Source of the DNA: Phycisphaerales bacterium
GTDB taxonomy: Bacteria; Planctomycetota; Phycisphaerae; Phycisphaerales; SM1A02
Assembly (NCBI GenBank): GCA_029242715.1
Contig: JAQWTL010000020.1
Span: forward strand, 124,001 to 188,000
Length of the DNA stretch: 64,000 bases
Direction of reading: 5' to 3'
Made by a program: the position numbers and the translations under genes. Under the pieces are notes generated by a model. The model ran no database searches and was not told where the DNA came from. It was given only the letters and a program-made list of their open reading frames with translations. Positions 1 through 9,953 of this stretch are shown here, in pieces; position 1 is the stretch's first letter, and every line of letters begins with the position of its first letter.

Positions 1-494
1 GGCCAGTTCTTCGGGGTCACGGGGTGGCCGGGCCACATGTCGTTGGAATAGGGAATGCCAAGGTATTCATCGAAACCATGGTGCACCGGCAGGAACTGCT
101 TGTGATGTCCAAGATGCCATTTTCCAAACATGCCTGTGGCGTATCCACGTGATTTGCAGATCTCCGCCAGCGTCGTCTCGTCTTCGTGAAGCCCATGCTT
201 TGCAGAAGGCGCCAATGCGCCATGAATGCCAAGACGGTTGGGGTAACAACCCGTCAACAATGCTGCTCGAGATGCAGAACAGACTGGCTGGGCGACATAG
301 AACCTGGTGAAACGCGTTCCATCACGTTCCATCTGGGACAGATTGGGCATCTCCCAACCAGTAGCTCCCTGGGAGGGCAGATCACCCCATCCCATGTCGT
401 CCACGAATACCACCACGATATTGGGGCGCTCCTGCCGGGATTCAACCGGGGCGCCCATGCCGAGACACAGAACCATCAAGCTTAGATTGAACAT
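1..494 (-). CDS. Sulfatase, N-terminal part (cut by window edge)
   Basis: Type I formylglycine-dependent sulfatase, which would hydrolyse sulfate esters, here probably of sulfated polysaccharides outside the cytoplasm. The first 164 codons are visible. A short hydrophobic leader comes first, then the metal-binding FVDDMGWGD segment, then the formylglycine motif CSASRAALLTG (C-x-A-x-R) whose Cys is oxidised in the mature enzyme, then GKWHLGHH with the family's conserved Lys and His. The ATG at 494 opens directly into the leader. The gene is divergent from the PHP-domain lipoprotein gene with about 100 bp between them. The C-terminal part lies outside the window, so length and substrate class cannot be judged. 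The family call is secure. Confidence 0.93.
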   Translation of the reverse strand, partial: MFNLSLMVLCLGMGAPVESRQERPNIVVVFVDDMGWGDLPSQGATGWEMPNLSQMERDGTRFTRFYVAQPVCSASRAALLTGCYPNRLGIHGALAPSAKHGLHEDETTLAEICKSRGYATGMFGKWHLGHHKQFLPVHHGFDEYLGIPYSNDMWPGHPVTPKNW

Positions 495-593
495 GCCCCC
501 CAGCCTACCTTGGATCGAGCGATGAGAGGGTGGAGTCCACTGCTCCCTCACCCCTGTTGGTAGCATGATTCCGTGAATATCATCAATACCATC

Positions 594-1793
594 ATGAAAC
601 CCGTTTCAATCATCATGCTTCTGGGGATGCTGCTCGCCGGGTGCCAGGCCAAGGAAAAATGGTACCGGGGCAACACACACACGCACACCTACTGGAGCGA
701 TGGTGATGCAGCCCCTGACCAGGTAGTGGCCTGGTATGTCGACCATGATTACGACTTTCTTGTCCTGTCGGATCACAATGTGATGCAGCAAGGTGAACGC
801 TGGCATCCAATCACGGAAACCGGAAGCCTTCCGCTTACGCAGCAGCACGTGGATCTGATCGAAGAACGATTCGAGCCCGGTTGGGTCGAGATTCGTGAAC
901 GTGACGGTGTCCGGGAAATGCGATTGAAGACACTCCCCGAACTCCAGGCTTTCTGCAAGGAAGAAGGACTTGTTCTCATCCCTGGTGAAGAAGTAACAGA
1001 TCGCTGGAACAAGAACGAAGTCCATATCAACGCGATCAACAACATCGAGGTCATCCCTCCTCAGCATGGTGACTCTGTACAGGACACGATCCAGCGCAAC
1101 CTCGATGCAATCGCAGAACATGGACGAAAGCATGACCGTCCTGTACTTGGACATGTGAACCATCCCAACTTCGTCTGGTCATTGACCGTGGAGGACATTG
1201 CTTCCATTCGAGGGGAACGATTCTTCGAGGTCTACAACGGTCACCGCAGCGTGAAAAACCATGGGGATGCAACTCATCCCTCCACTGATGAACTCTGGGA
1301 CCTGGCCCTTGTCGAACGACTGGCCAATGGTGCTGGCGATGGTGAACTTCTCTACGCTGTCGCCACGGATGACGCACACAACCACCACGGCAACAACCTC
1401 CATTCCATCCCGGGTAGAGGCTGGATCATGGTGCATACGGATGCCTGTACACCCGAGTCGATCATTCCAGCCATGAAACGTGGCGACTTCTACGCATCAA
1501 GCGGTGTGAATCTGAATGGCATTTCGGCCGATGGTCGACGCCTGAGGCTCTGGATTACGGAGCAGCCCGGAGCGACGTACACGACCGAGTTCATCGGAGT
1601 ACGTCGGAGTGATGATGGTGAATGGACAAAGCCCGGCGTACTCTCAACCGTAGTGGGCACGAGTGCCACCTACGAATTCACCGGTGACGAACTCTATGTT
1701 CGCCCCCGTGTGACATCGTCTCTTCCACATCCAAGGCCGTACAAGGAAGGCGATCGACAAATGGCCTGGGGTCAGCCGGTGCGTCCCGGCTGA
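594..1793 (+). CDS. PHP-domain metal-dependent phosphoesterase-like lipoprotein
   Basis: About 399 residues. The protein begins with a lipoprotein signal peptide ending in LLAGC, so the mature protein should be lipid-anchored. The rest is a PHP (polymerase and histidinol phosphatase) domain. It has the first metal motif HTHTYWSDG, then LSDHN, a Glu-bearing LIPGEEVTD, NHPN, and a late DDAH motif, all expected metal ligands of the family. The function is therefore probably hydrolysis of a phosphoester or related bond at the cell surface; the substrate is unknown. An in-frame GTG lies 21 nt upstream at 573, but the ATG at 594 places the signal peptide normally. The gene converges with the GACC-repeat gene, leaving 7 bp between their stops. 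Confidence 0.82.
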   Translation: MKPVSIIMLLGMLLAGCQAKEKWYRGNTHTHTYWSDGDAAPDQVVAWYVDHDYDFLVLSDHNVMQQGERWHPITETGSLPLTQQHVDLIEERFEPGWVEIRERDGVREMRLKTLPELQAFCKEEGLVLIPGEEVTDRWNKNEVHINAINNIEVIPPQHGDSVQDTIQRNLDAIAEHGRKHDRPVLGHVNHPNFVWSLTVEDIASIRGERFFEVYNGHRSVKNHGDATHPSTDELWDLALVERLANGAGDGELLYAVATDDAHNHHGNNLHSIPGRGWIMVHTDACTPESIIPAMKRGDFYASSGVNLNGISADGRRLRLWITEQPGATYTTEFIGVRRSDDGEWTKPGVLSTVVGTSATYEFTGDELYVRPRVTSSLPHPRPYKEGDRQMAWGQPVRPG

Positions 1794-1800
1794 CCTTCGT

Positions 1801-4800
1801 TCAGCAGATGCCCCAGGCTCCAAGAACAACCAGAATGTCATCGATGTTGGTAGCGCCATCACCGGTGATGTCACCATCAGCAGTTCCCCAGGCATCGAGA
1901 ATGACCAACAGGTCATTGATATCAACAACGCTGTCGTCGTTGGTATCCCCATTGCATTCGCATTCATCGGGAACCTCATTCCCGTTGTTGTCCAGGCAAC
2001 TTTCTGCCAGACAATTGTCTCCTGCACCGTCCCAGGGGCCTGCGATGTTGTCAGGACTGTTGCCGCACACGATGGCGGCATCGAGGCTGGGCCCCACACC
2101 ACCAATCGTCCGAATGGCACCACCCGAAGCGCCCGACGTATTTCCCTTGATCGTTGTACCAGTGACAACCGGGCTGCTGTACCAGCAATAGATACCACCG
2201 CCATAGGTGCCAGCCGTGTTGCCATCGATCAGGCAGTTTTCCACGACGACCGGGGAGTTGTCGGAATAGATCGCACCGCCACTGCCCTGGCCACCGTTGT
2301 TCCCGGTAGCCTGGTTGCCCGTGAAGGTGGAATTCCGGTAGATCGCCGGCGAGTTGTAACTCGTCGCCAATCCACCACCAAGGCTGTCAGCCATGTTGTT
2401 GGTGATCATGCAGGAATCAAACACAGGAATGCTGTCTTCCTGGCTGTGTGCTGCACCACCACGCATAGCCCAGTTGGCCTCGATGGTGACATTGGTCAGG
2501 ACCGGAGATGACCGGTAGATCCGGAGTCCACCACCTCGATTGGAGGCTGAATTCGTTCCGATGAGTCCGCCGGTGATCGACGTGTTGCTATCGATAATGT
2601 AAAAACCGCCACCAAAGGGTGAATCATTACCGGTAATCTCACATTCAATGAACACGGGTTCACCGATCTCGATGTACACACCACCTCCGGATACTGAAGC
2701 TGAGCTGTCCCGGAAGGCGCAGTTGGTAATGGTCGGACTCGACAGGCAGTACAACGCACCGCCCTTCTCAGCCGATCCGTTGATGCATTCAACGAGCTCT
2801 ATGACGGTGTCGGAAGACTCGCCATTGTTGCAGACGATGCAGGGCCGCTGGCTCTCACCATCGATATAGATGATCCCCGCCCGTTTGGGCTCGCCCTGCA
2901 GGTGAATGGCCTTGCCCTTCAGATCGACAACGGGCACAGAAGCATCCCCGGAGCCGGTGTAGGTTCCAGCCCGGATCAGGACGGTATCGGTGTCGTTGGC
3001 CTCATCCACGGCTTCCTGGATCGTCAGATAATCGCCACCGCCGGAAGCATCCACGACGATCGTATTTGAACAGTAGAACATGGGGTCATCGCATCCATCG
3101 AAGATCGGCCCCGTGTACTCACCGCCCCATGCCATGCAATCCTCGTAGAAGAGCTGCATGCATTCACCTTCGACACAGCAGTTGCCTCTCATGCAGGGCG
3201 CCCATTGACACTCGGTATCAGACAGCCAATACCCCCCGAGTGACTCGCAGTCATCCTGGGTGGTCCAGTCGTAGCAGATTCCATAGCCTCCCATGCAACA
3301 GGCTCCGCGAGTGATGCAGGGATCCCATTCCACACAGTTGACTTCTCCAGGCTCTCCACCGATTGAACCGCAGTACTCTGCAGTGTAATTCTGGCAGTTG
3401 TCAGAGGAACCGACACAGCAGGAAGTCACCCGGCATGTCCAGTAGTCATCACAACTTGACTCTGCGCCCTGGAAGACCCCCCCCTGCTCGAGACACTCGT
3501 CTTCAAACAGGATCTCACAGTCCGTCTGGAAACAACAAGCCCCTGGCGGCTCACAGGTCACATCCTCGCAGGAAATGTTGAAACCCCTGACATAACCGCC
3601 CTGACTGTTGCATTCGTCTTCCGTGAGCGACTGACACTCATACCCGAAACAGCAGGCGGCCTGGAGCGATGCGCAGTCGAAGTCCTCACAGAGCGTTCCC
3701 TGACCAAGGTAGACACCGCCGTTGTCTTCGCAATACGGCTGGACCTCTAACTCACACCATGTATCCGAATAACAACAGGCGCCTTCGGTGCAATTGAGCT
3801 CTTCACAGGTCAACCCCTGGCCCCAGGTACCCAGAAAAACATCGCAAGACGACTCGGCCCAGTCTTCGTAGCATCCGAAGCTGCCACCAATACAGCACGC
3901 CCCGTTCAATTCACTCAAACAGGTGTATTCGGGGTCATCGCATCCGTCCAGTACCGGTGAGCTGTACTCACCGCCCAATGCCTCACATTCATCCAAGAAG
4001 CGTTGCGTGCATTCACCCTCGATGCAGCAGTTTCCTCTCATGCAGGGCGATACGTCACACTCACTTCCCATGAGCCAGTAGCCACCAATGGAGTCGCATT
4101 CGTCTTCGGTCGTGAAGTCGTAGCATTCTCCATAGCCCCCCATGCAACAGGCCCCTCGATCAATGCAGGGATCCCAATCCTGACAACTCAAATCTCCCGG
4201 AACCCCTTTGATCGAAAGACAGTATTCAGCGGTGTAGTCGTAACAGGTATCTGATGACGCGATACAGCATGAGACGACCTGACATGTGGAGAAATCGCTG
4301 CAGCTCGTATCGAAACCCTGAAAGAGGCCTCCTTGCTCGAGACAGATGTCTTCAAAGAGGATCGCACAGTCCGTCTGGAAGCAACACGCGCCGGTCGGTT
4401 CACAGGCCACCTCCTCACAGGTGACATTGAAACCCCTGGCATAACCGCCCTGATCTTCGCAGTCCAGCTCCGAGAGTTGCAGACACTCGTAACCGAAGCA
4501 GCATGCGGTCGGCAGATTGTCACAATTGAAATCCTCACACAGCGTGCCAGCACCCAGATAGACGCCGCCATTCTCTTCACAGAGTGGCTCAACCTGTTCT
4601 TCACATGTTGACGAGTAACAACATGCGCCGACAACACAATTCATGTCATCACAGGTCAATCCGGATCCCCAGATCCCACCCAGAATGGCACAGCTGTTTT
4701 CGGTCTGATTTTCAAAGCACCCGCCCAGCAAATCTATACAACAGGCTCCTGTTGTGCCGCTTGAGCGAGACTGCCCTTCACCACGCCGATTCACATCATC

Positions 4801-4968
4801 CTGGATCTCTACGCCGATGTCTGTCACGACTTGGGGACTTGATTCGACGTTCCGAATGGAATTGTGCACGCCGTCCAGAGAACTGGGCGGAAGCGTATCA
4901 CCGAATAGATTTCCCACCATCAGGATGGCACACGACATCACACCAAAGAACAACTGCACAGATTTCAT
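1801..4968 (-). CDS. Secreted Cys-rich GACC-repeat / beta-helix / dockerin-like protein
   Basis: 1055 residues with signal peptide (MKSVQLFFGV...). After a linker, residues about 74-635 hold 14 Cys-rich modules, each opening with a [G/T/A/V]-x-C-C signature such as GACC or GNCC and continuing with four or more further cysteines. They form two blocks of seven in the same order. Residues about 640-975 are a right-handed parallel beta-helix of the pectate-lyase/Pmp type, with repeated GGG-[FLIV]-Y turns. The C-terminus carries a paired dockerin-like EF-hand (DINDLLVILDAWG, then NIDDILVVLGAWG). The architecture suggests a disulfide-rich extracellular binding or structural protein; no catalytic site was recognised. 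The start at 4968 is fixed by GGAGG 8 nt upstream and by the promoter, whose -35 box would lie inside the longer open frame. Confidence 0.85.
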   Translation of the reverse strand: MKSVQLFFGVMSCAILMVGNLFGDTLPPSSLDGVHNSIRNVESSPQVVTDIGVEIQDDVNRRGEGQSRSSGTTGACCIDLLGGCFENQTENSCAILGGIWGSGLTCDDMNCVVGACCYSSTCEEQVEPLCEENGGVYLGAGTLCEDFNCDNLPTACCFGYECLQLSELDCEDQGGYARGFNVTCEEVACEPTGACCFQTDCAILFEDICLEQGGLFQGFDTSCSDFSTCQVVSCCIASSDTCYDYTAEYCLSIKGVPGDLSCQDWDPCIDRGACCMGGYGECYDFTTEDECDSIGGYWLMGSECDVSPCMRGNCCIEGECTQRFLDECEALGGEYSSPVLDGCDDPEYTCLSELNGACCIGGSFGCYEDWAESSCDVFLGTWGQGLTCEELNCTEGACCYSDTWCELEVQPYCEDNGGVYLGQGTLCEDFDCASLQAACCFGYECQSLTEDECNSQGGYVRGFNISCEDVTCEPPGACCFQTDCEILFEDECLEQGGVFQGAESSCDDYWTCRVTSCCVGSSDNCQNYTAEYCGSIGGEPGEVNCVEWDPCITRGACCMGGYGICYDWTTQDDCESLGGYWLSDTECQWAPCMRGNCCVEGECMQLFYEDCMAWGGEYTGPIFDGCDDPMFYCSNTIVVDASGGGDYLTIQEAVDEANDTDTVLIRAGTYTGSGDASVPVVDLKGKAIHLQGEPKRAGIIYIDGESQRPCIVCNNGESSDTVIELVECINGSAEKGGALYCLSSPTITNCAFRDSSASVSGGGVYIEIGEPVFIECEITGNDSPFGGGFYIIDSNTSITGGLIGTNSASNRGGGLRIYRSSPVLTNVTIEANWAMRGGAAHSQEDSIPVFDSCMITNNMADSLGGGLATSYNSPAIYRNSTFTGNQATGNNGGQGSGGAIYSDNSPVVVENCLIDGNTAGTYGGGIYCWYSSPVVTGTTIKGNTSGASGGAIRTIGGVGPSLDAAIVCGNSPDNIAGPWDGAGDNCLAESCLDNNGNEVPDECECNGDTNDDSVVDINDLLVILDAWGTADGDITGDGATNIDDILVVLGAWGIC
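3058..3903 (-). repeat. GACC superrepeat block B (seven modules)
   Basis: Codes for modules 8-14, opening GACCIGGS, GACCYSDT, ACCFGYEC, GACCFQTD, SCCVGSSD, GACCMGGYG, GNCCVEGE. Each matches the module at the same place in block A better than its own neighbours. This shows duplication of a seven-module block rather than module-by-module growth. Confidence 0.8.
3904..4749 (-). repeat. GACC superrepeat block A (seven modules)
   Basis: Codes for the first seven Cys-rich modules of the GACC protein. Module openings run GACCIDLL, GACCYSST, ACCFGYEC, GACCFQTD, SCCIASSD, GACCMGGYG, GNCCIEGE. The following block repeats the same order, so this is one half of a roughly 282-residue tandem duplication. 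Confidence 0.8.
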
Positions 4969-5273
4969 GAATTTCCTCCCCGAGTGCTTGTTCCCCGGTA
5001 TAGAACGGTCACCCGATCCTATCAATCGGAGCAGCTGTTTCCTAGATCACAAACAGGAATCCGGTAACACCTCTCAATGAGAGGCGAAAGAACCGCTCTT
5101 TTGGCCATTTCAAGGATATGGAATGAGCAAATACGTGATGAATCTGGTCGACATGACCTCATGAAAGAACACGGTTGGGTACCTTGTGCCCAGTACCAGA
5201 TCTGACTGAATCACGACTACTTCAGGTGTCGAATGCTGGAACCTATCAAGCCTGGTGAACGAACGAGTACACA
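4969..5273. other. Divergent intergenic region
   Basis: 305 bp between the GACC-repeat gene and the flavin oxidoreductase gene. It holds the minus-strand promoter listed separately and a short dyad (CTCTC-AAT-GAGAG type, near 5073). No RNA gene or convincing reading frame was seen, and I could not pick a clear promoter for the plus-strand gene. Confidence 0.5.
4997..5025 (-). promoter_or_regulatory. Sigma-70-type promoter of the GACC-repeat gene
   Basis: On the minus strand TTGATA (5025-5020) and TATACC (5002-4997) are separated by exactly 17 nt. This matches 5 of 6 consensus bases at each box. Transcription should begin near 4990, giving a leader of about 22 nt that contains GGGGAGGAAA just before the ATG at 4968. 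This is a motif match by eye; activity is inferred. Confidence 0.6.
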
Positions 5274-6602
5274 ATGACGTACACCTCTCCCGGGCACATT
5301 CACACGGTTGAAGACTTCCGGGAGTTCCTCCAACGCAATGCCTCAACCCTCGATTGCATCGAGGACGTGCAGGCAGCTGGCAGGCTCCTGGCCCAGGACC
5401 GGGTCGTCGCCGGACGAAAGGCCTGCAATCGGTTCTGTGCGCAACCCTCGAAAACAAGCCATGCCAATCCTGATGGAAGCCCCAGCGACCAGACCAGAGC
5501 CATCTGGGAAACATGTGGCCTCAGTGGAGCGGGTCTGATCTGGAGCGGCAGCGAGTATGCCGTAGAAGAAAACGGCAAGGCGAACCCGGATCAACTCTTC
5601 CATGATCCTGAACGGGAAACAAAGTCTTCCCTGAGAAAACTCATCAAGGCCACCCAGGCCGGTATCGCATCAACCGGTGACGATCCCGGTTCACGCATCA
5701 TCGGGCTGCAATTGAATCATGCTGGCCGATTTGCACGGCCACATGGCCAGACCATCGAATCACGCATTGTTCACCATCATCCACAACTGGCAATCAAGTA
5801 CGGTCTCTCTCCCGACGCTCCCCTGCTGACAGATGATGAACTGAAAGACATCCGTGACCGATTCGTCGATGCCGCAACCAACGCTCAGACCGCCGGCTTC
5901 GACTTCGTCTCCATCAATTGTGCTCGTGGTCATCTCCTGCATGAACTTCTTGCTGCCCGTACCAGGAACGGGTGCTATGGAGGATCGCTTGAGAACCGGC
6001 TTCGGCTGCTTCGAGAAATCATCGAAGGCATTCAGCAGAACTGCAGTGGCTTCAACATCGGAATAAATCTGTCACTGACTGATCGCCCTCCCTTCCAAGC
6101 AGATCCGGATACCGGCGAAGGCAAGCAGATGGCTCGCGGCCCGGGCGACTGGCCCTACGGCTTTGGTGTCTCCGAACGTGACCCCGACAAAGCCGACCTC
6201 TTCGAACCGTTCTCGGTGCTCGCGATGATGCAGGTAATGCGTGTTCGACTTGTCAGCGTATCTGTCGGGGCGCCCGATTACTGCCGTCACGTATACGCGC
6301 CAGGAAGTGCCCCCAGCGAATGTGGATATCACCCATCCGTACATCCACTCGATGGCGTGAGAAGGCACATCGAAGCTACCAGAGCATGCAAGCAACGGTA
6401 CCCGGATCTGAATATCGTGGGCAATGGCTACTCATGGCTGCAACAGTACCTGCCAAACGTTGCGGCCATGGAAATCGAAGATCATCACGTTGATTTCATC
6501 GGGCTGGGCCGGATCCTGCACGCCTATCCCACGATGCCACGCGACCTGATACAGCACGGGGTCATTGATGGCACCTGGCTCAAGGATCTGTTCAAGCAGT
6601 AA
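5274..6602 (+). CDS. NADH:flavin oxidoreductase, Old Yellow Enzyme family
   Basis: 442 residues forming a single FMN-binding TIM barrel. Recognisable elements are LQLNHAGRFARPHG (substrate/FMN-binding His and Arg region), the conserved SINCARGHLLHELL strand-helix, GGSLENRLRLLREI (the family signature) and a C-terminal IVGNGYSW...DFIGLGRILHAYP phosphate-binding region. The C-terminal NAD(P)-binding domain of 2,4-dienoyl-CoA reductases is absent, so this is the short form. It would reduce activated C=C bonds or a related substrate with NAD(P)H; the actual substrate is unknown. The ATG follows a weak purine-rich stretch. It converges with the DUF6797-like protein gene 18 bp away. Confidence 0.88.
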   Translation: MTYTSPGHIHTVEDFREFLQRNASTLDCIEDVQAAGRLLAQDRVVAGRKACNRFCAQPSKTSHANPDGSPSDQTRAIWETCGLSGAGLIWSGSEYAVEENGKANPDQLFHDPERETKSSLRKLIKATQAGIASTGDDPGSRIIGLQLNHAGRFARPHGQTIESRIVHHHPQLAIKYGLSPDAPLLTDDELKDIRDRFVDAATNAQTAGFDFVSINCARGHLLHELLAARTRNGCYGGSLENRLRLLREIIEGIQQNCSGFNIGINLSLTDRPPFQADPDTGEGKQMARGPGDWPYGFGVSERDPDKADLFEPFSVLAMMQVMRVRLVSVSVGAPDYCRHVYAPGSAPSECGYHPSVHPLDGVRRHIEATRACKQRYPDLNIVGNGYSWLQQYLPNVAAMEIEDHHVDFIGLGRILHAYPTMPRDLIQHGVIDGTWLKDLFKQ

Positions 6603-6620
6603 GCCCGCAGGCCAACATGT

Positions 6621-9600
6621 TCATGGCGTGACCAGTGATCTTCCGGACTCTCGCCTCAACTCATGTACGGTCAAGTGCGCATAGCCCTCATGATCGCGTC
6701 CACCTGAAGGGACCAGATAATCGACATGCATCTGCATGGCAGGTGACATGTCCGGAATCACCAACCAGGCCGAACGACGATCAGGTGAGAGCACCACGCG
6801 TTTCACCGGAAGGTTGGTCCGACCCTGGGATCCGTCGAGTTTGAATTCCGGTGAGCCATAGCGTTCCGACCACTGGTAGTTCCATGCATTGACATCCCAG
6901 TGATCCGGTGCAGAAGCCTCGGCGTCCAGCGGTTCGGTGAAATGCAGAACCAGTCCATCATTGACCGCCTTGACCTCATCAGGCAGGAAGGGCAAGGGGC
7001 CCGTTGATCTCACCCGATAGAAACCGCCATCCTCCTTGGCATCTGATGACCAACCCACCAGCCCACACAGGTAGAGATGACCATCTACTGGATTGAATCG
7101 ACCTGACATCAGTCCAGTCGGAATCTGAATGGGTAATGGAACGACACCACCCTGATGCACACCATCAACTTCGTCTTCGAGAATCAGGTACACCCGACCC
7201 GTACCGTATGACAAGCCCAGAAGCCGGCCATTCAGATCGCCCCATCCAGGATTCGTGACTCGCAGTTGCGAAGAGGGAGAACGATCAATGCTCGGGTGAA
7301 CCCATGCAAGAGGCAGGTCATAGGCGTCCTGGTCTTCCATCGGGGTGCCGGTCCAGTTGTTTCCATAGAAACCACCCGGGGTGATTCGATTGATGCGATT
7401 GGCTGGCATCCAGTGGCCTTCCTGATCCGAGCAGAAGAACACGCCATCCGGTTCGACGGCCAATCCCATCGGAGCACGGAAACCGGATGCCAGAACCTCG
7501 GATGTTTTTCCATCAGCCGAAATCTTCTGCAGTGTTCCATGGTGAGGATGAAGCGCATCCTTGGCATGCCTTGCAGCCTTGACGTAGTACAGGTTTCCAA
7601 GGGCATCACATTGAAGACCATTGGCAGGCTCATGAAAATGTTCGGTGTTCATGGTGTCACTGTTGATATTCACATAATGATCGGTCAACCAGTCATCATT
7701 GACATCAACCAGAGAAGTCACCTGATCGCGGCCGAGTACCAGGATCTCGTCACCGCGTGCACAGATCCCCAGCGGCTGATTCAGCCCGGAGGCGATCCGA
7801 GTCCATTTCAAGGATTCAAGATTCTCATCGATACCCTGCACCAGCCAGACATCACCACTCCAGGTCGTAATGACCGCAGTTTCCTCCTCGGGAAGAAAAT
7901 CCAGTGCGCCGAATCTCATCCATGAGTTCCATGGATTCTCTTCGGGCCGCGTGATGAGATCCACAGTGAAGGCGGATTCGCTGGGAAGCTTCATTCCCTG
8001 CATGAGAACAATGGCATCCTGAAGATTTGTCGCTGGCCCTTCCCAAGACATCAACCGGGCTTTCTGAAGAAACGGTTCACTGGGAACATGCAGTGCGATC
8101 TCTCCACTTCCCAATCGACGCCAGGTTGCGCTCGGAAGACGACCTTGAACCAACCAGGCTTGAACGATCGGCGCCCCCGTCTCAGCTGCCACCCATTGCA
8201 ACTGACTGGCATCCAGTGCCTCGAGATAGATCTGAACACCTTCGATGTAGCCACTGAAAGAAGACGGGTTCGGAAAGTCATCTGCAGTAAATCCCAATTG
8301 GACAACTGCGTCATCCACTGAATCCTTCAATGGAAGAAAGCCGGAGGCTTCTTCATGTCCGTCAAGGAACAGTCTGACCCGACCATCTTCGTGCGTCCAT
8401 GTAAAGGCTGCCTGATGCCAGGCACCGTCATCAATACGAGTGGTTCCTTCAACTACTCCAGTCCAGCCCACATCAAAGGCAAGACATCCCTCACGAATGA
8501 AGAACGTGACTCCATTGGGTACCCACGGGCCTTCCTGAAGGGTCTTGGACATGATCGTTCCATCAGACCGTGTTGCTATCCAGGCAGAGAAGGTGAGATC
8601 CGATGTCGTGAAGGGCATTCGACGACGTCCTTCCCAGATAGCGCGGGATGTACCATCAAAATCAAGTGATCGGCCTTTGATGCCCCGCCGCCAGGTAACC
8701 CCCTCAAGAATCAAATCCTGCTGCCCATTGACGGCATTTCGCATCGCGGGGCCTTGCCCCTCATCGAATGTCCAGGATGCAGAAGGTCTGATGGATAGTG
8801 ATGACTCGGGTGATTGAGCCACTACGTAGCTATCCTGAACGGGCAGATCAGCAGCAGTCAAGTCCTGGCCACTCAATGTCCTTACAGACATGACCGCACC
8901 CTTGTTTGCCCCAAGCGGAAACTCACGTGCCGGCTGATCTGCGTTGAGTTCTATGGACGTGGCATCTTCTGACCGCGATGGGTTGAAGTCCAACTGACCT
9001 GCCGTCTCTACCGTCTGGACCGAGCCTGCCTGTTTCGGTGATGAAAACCTGTCCATCTGCATCTTCGCATTCATCCCCGAGAGAATCTTGGCGAAGGTAT
9101 TGAGTTCATCTGCCTCTGTAATGGGTGCAATGAGAACCTGATAGACCTCTGGTCCATCATGTTGGCCTGGATGCAGAACAAGACGTACATCGTTTTCCTG
9201 CTGAATGACTCGTGCTCCACGAGGTCCCGGCTGAACGATGCCGATGGCCATGGCGGGACGGTTGCCATTCATCACGACAACACCAAAGCGGTCATCCCCG
9301 GAGATGCCCGGCTTATCAATTTTGATATCTGGTGAGCCAATCAGCTTCAAGGAATCTCGAGGAGCTTTCAGGATCTCGATAAACAGATCCTGATCCAGCC
9401 CTGCAACCTGAATGGTGCGGGTATAGACAGGCAACTCATCCCGTACGATCAGACCGGGCGTCTCCAGAATGGCCGTGTTTCCAACAACGTAGGAAAGCGC
9501 AACTTCATCGTCATGGATCTGCAGGCCTTTCCAGTGGCCACGCTCCACTTTCAGCGGTCCGTAGCGCCAAGGCCGGATATCCGCAAAATCACCGTCTACC

Positions 9601-9953
9601 GAAACCCCCGGCTTGCTGGTGCTCGACCAATCAGGCGTTCCATGAATGCCCGGATGAATGCCATGAGGTCCATCAAAGACAATGCCACGAAGCGCTACAC
9701 CGTCACCACGCCAACCTGCTGACCACCGAAGAAGGTCCATGTCAAAGAGCATGGTGGCCTCGCCTCCAGGCGTATCGCCCAAGGGAATTGCCAAACCCTT
9801 GCAGGCAATGTTGCCCTCCTCAACCTCGATGGAAGCAGACAGGAAAGGTCCGTAATCCATGACTTCCCATTTTGGCCCACCTTGTCCCAACAGAGCGCCA
9901 GGGCTGATCAGAAGACTGGCTGCTGCAAGGAGGGTTGGTCGTTTCAATTCCAT
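6621..9953 (-). CDS. Giant secreted protein: DUF6797-like, LamG and propeller domains
   Basis: 1110 residues with a signal peptide (MELKRPTLLAAASLL). The first ~280 residues, including MDYGPFLS, KGLAIPLGD and a DGPHG segment, look like the DUF6797 region found in planctomycetal secreted proteins (recalled, not searched). Residues about 390-585 form a LamG/concanavalin-A-like beta-sandwich (SWTFDEGQG ... GYIEGVQIY), likely carbohydrate binding. Residues about 680-980 resemble a glucose/sorbosone-dehydrogenase-like six-bladed propeller (PLGICARGDEILVL, GLAVEPDG). The C-terminus is a beta-sandwich segment. Related propeller proteins often carry a cytochrome c, but no CxxCH is present here. The ATG at 9953 has AAGGAG 8 nt upstream and is preferred to a TTG at 9983. 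The role is probably extracellular glycan recognition or oxidation. Confidence 0.75.
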   Translation of the reverse strand: MELKRPTLLAAASLLISPGALLGQGGPKWEVMDYGPFLSASIEVEEGNIACKGLAIPLGDTPGGEATMLFDMDLLRWSAGWRGDGVALRGIVFDGPHGIHPGIHGTPDWSSTSKPGVSVDGDFADIRPWRYGPLKVERGHWKGLQIHDDEVALSYVVGNTAILETPGLIVRDELPVYTRTIQVAGLDQDLFIEILKAPRDSLKLIGSPDIKIDKPGISGDDRFGVVVMNGNRPAMAIGIVQPGPRGARVIQQENDVRLVLHPGQHDGPEVYQVLIAPITEADELNTFAKILSGMNAKMQMDRFSSPKQAGSVQTVETAGQLDFNPSRSEDATSIELNADQPAREFPLGANKGAVMSVRTLSGQDLTAADLPVQDSYVVAQSPESSLSIRPSASWTFDEGQGPAMRNAVNGQQDLILEGVTWRRGIKGRSLDFDGTSRAIWEGRRRMPFTTSDLTFSAWIATRSDGTIMSKTLQEGPWVPNGVTFFIREGCLAFDVGWTGVVEGTTRIDDGAWHQAAFTWTHEDGRVRLFLDGHEEASGFLPLKDSVDDAVVQLGFTADDFPNPSSFSGYIEGVQIYLEALDASQLQWVAAETGAPIVQAWLVQGRLPSATWRRLGSGEIALHVPSEPFLQKARLMSWEGPATNLQDAIVLMQGMKLPSESAFTVDLITRPEENPWNSWMRFGALDFLPEEETAVITTWSGDVWLVQGIDENLESLKWTRIASGLNQPLGICARGDEILVLGRDQVTSLVDVNDDWLTDHYVNINSDTMNTEHFHEPANGLQCDALGNLYYVKAARHAKDALHPHHGTLQKISADGKTSEVLASGFRAPMGLAVEPDGVFFCSDQEGHWMPANRINRITPGGFYGNNWTGTPMEDQDAYDLPLAWVHPSIDRSPSSQLRVTNPGWGDLNGRLLGLSYGTGRVYLILEDEVDGVHQGGVVPLPIQIPTGLMSGRFNPVDGHLYLCGLVGWSSDAKEDGGFYRVRSTGPLPFLPDEVKAVNDGLVLHFTEPLDAEASAPDHWDVNAWNYQWSERYGSPEFKLDGSQGRTNLPVKRVVLSPDRRSAWLVIPDMSPAMQMHVDYLVPSGGRDHEGYAHLTVHELRRESGRSLVTP

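Noticed and set aside
3058-4749. Regular repeats that might suggest a CRISPR array
   Set aside because: The repeat is in frame, coding for Cys modules, with diverged units of about 120 nt; no short identical repeats with spacers exist.
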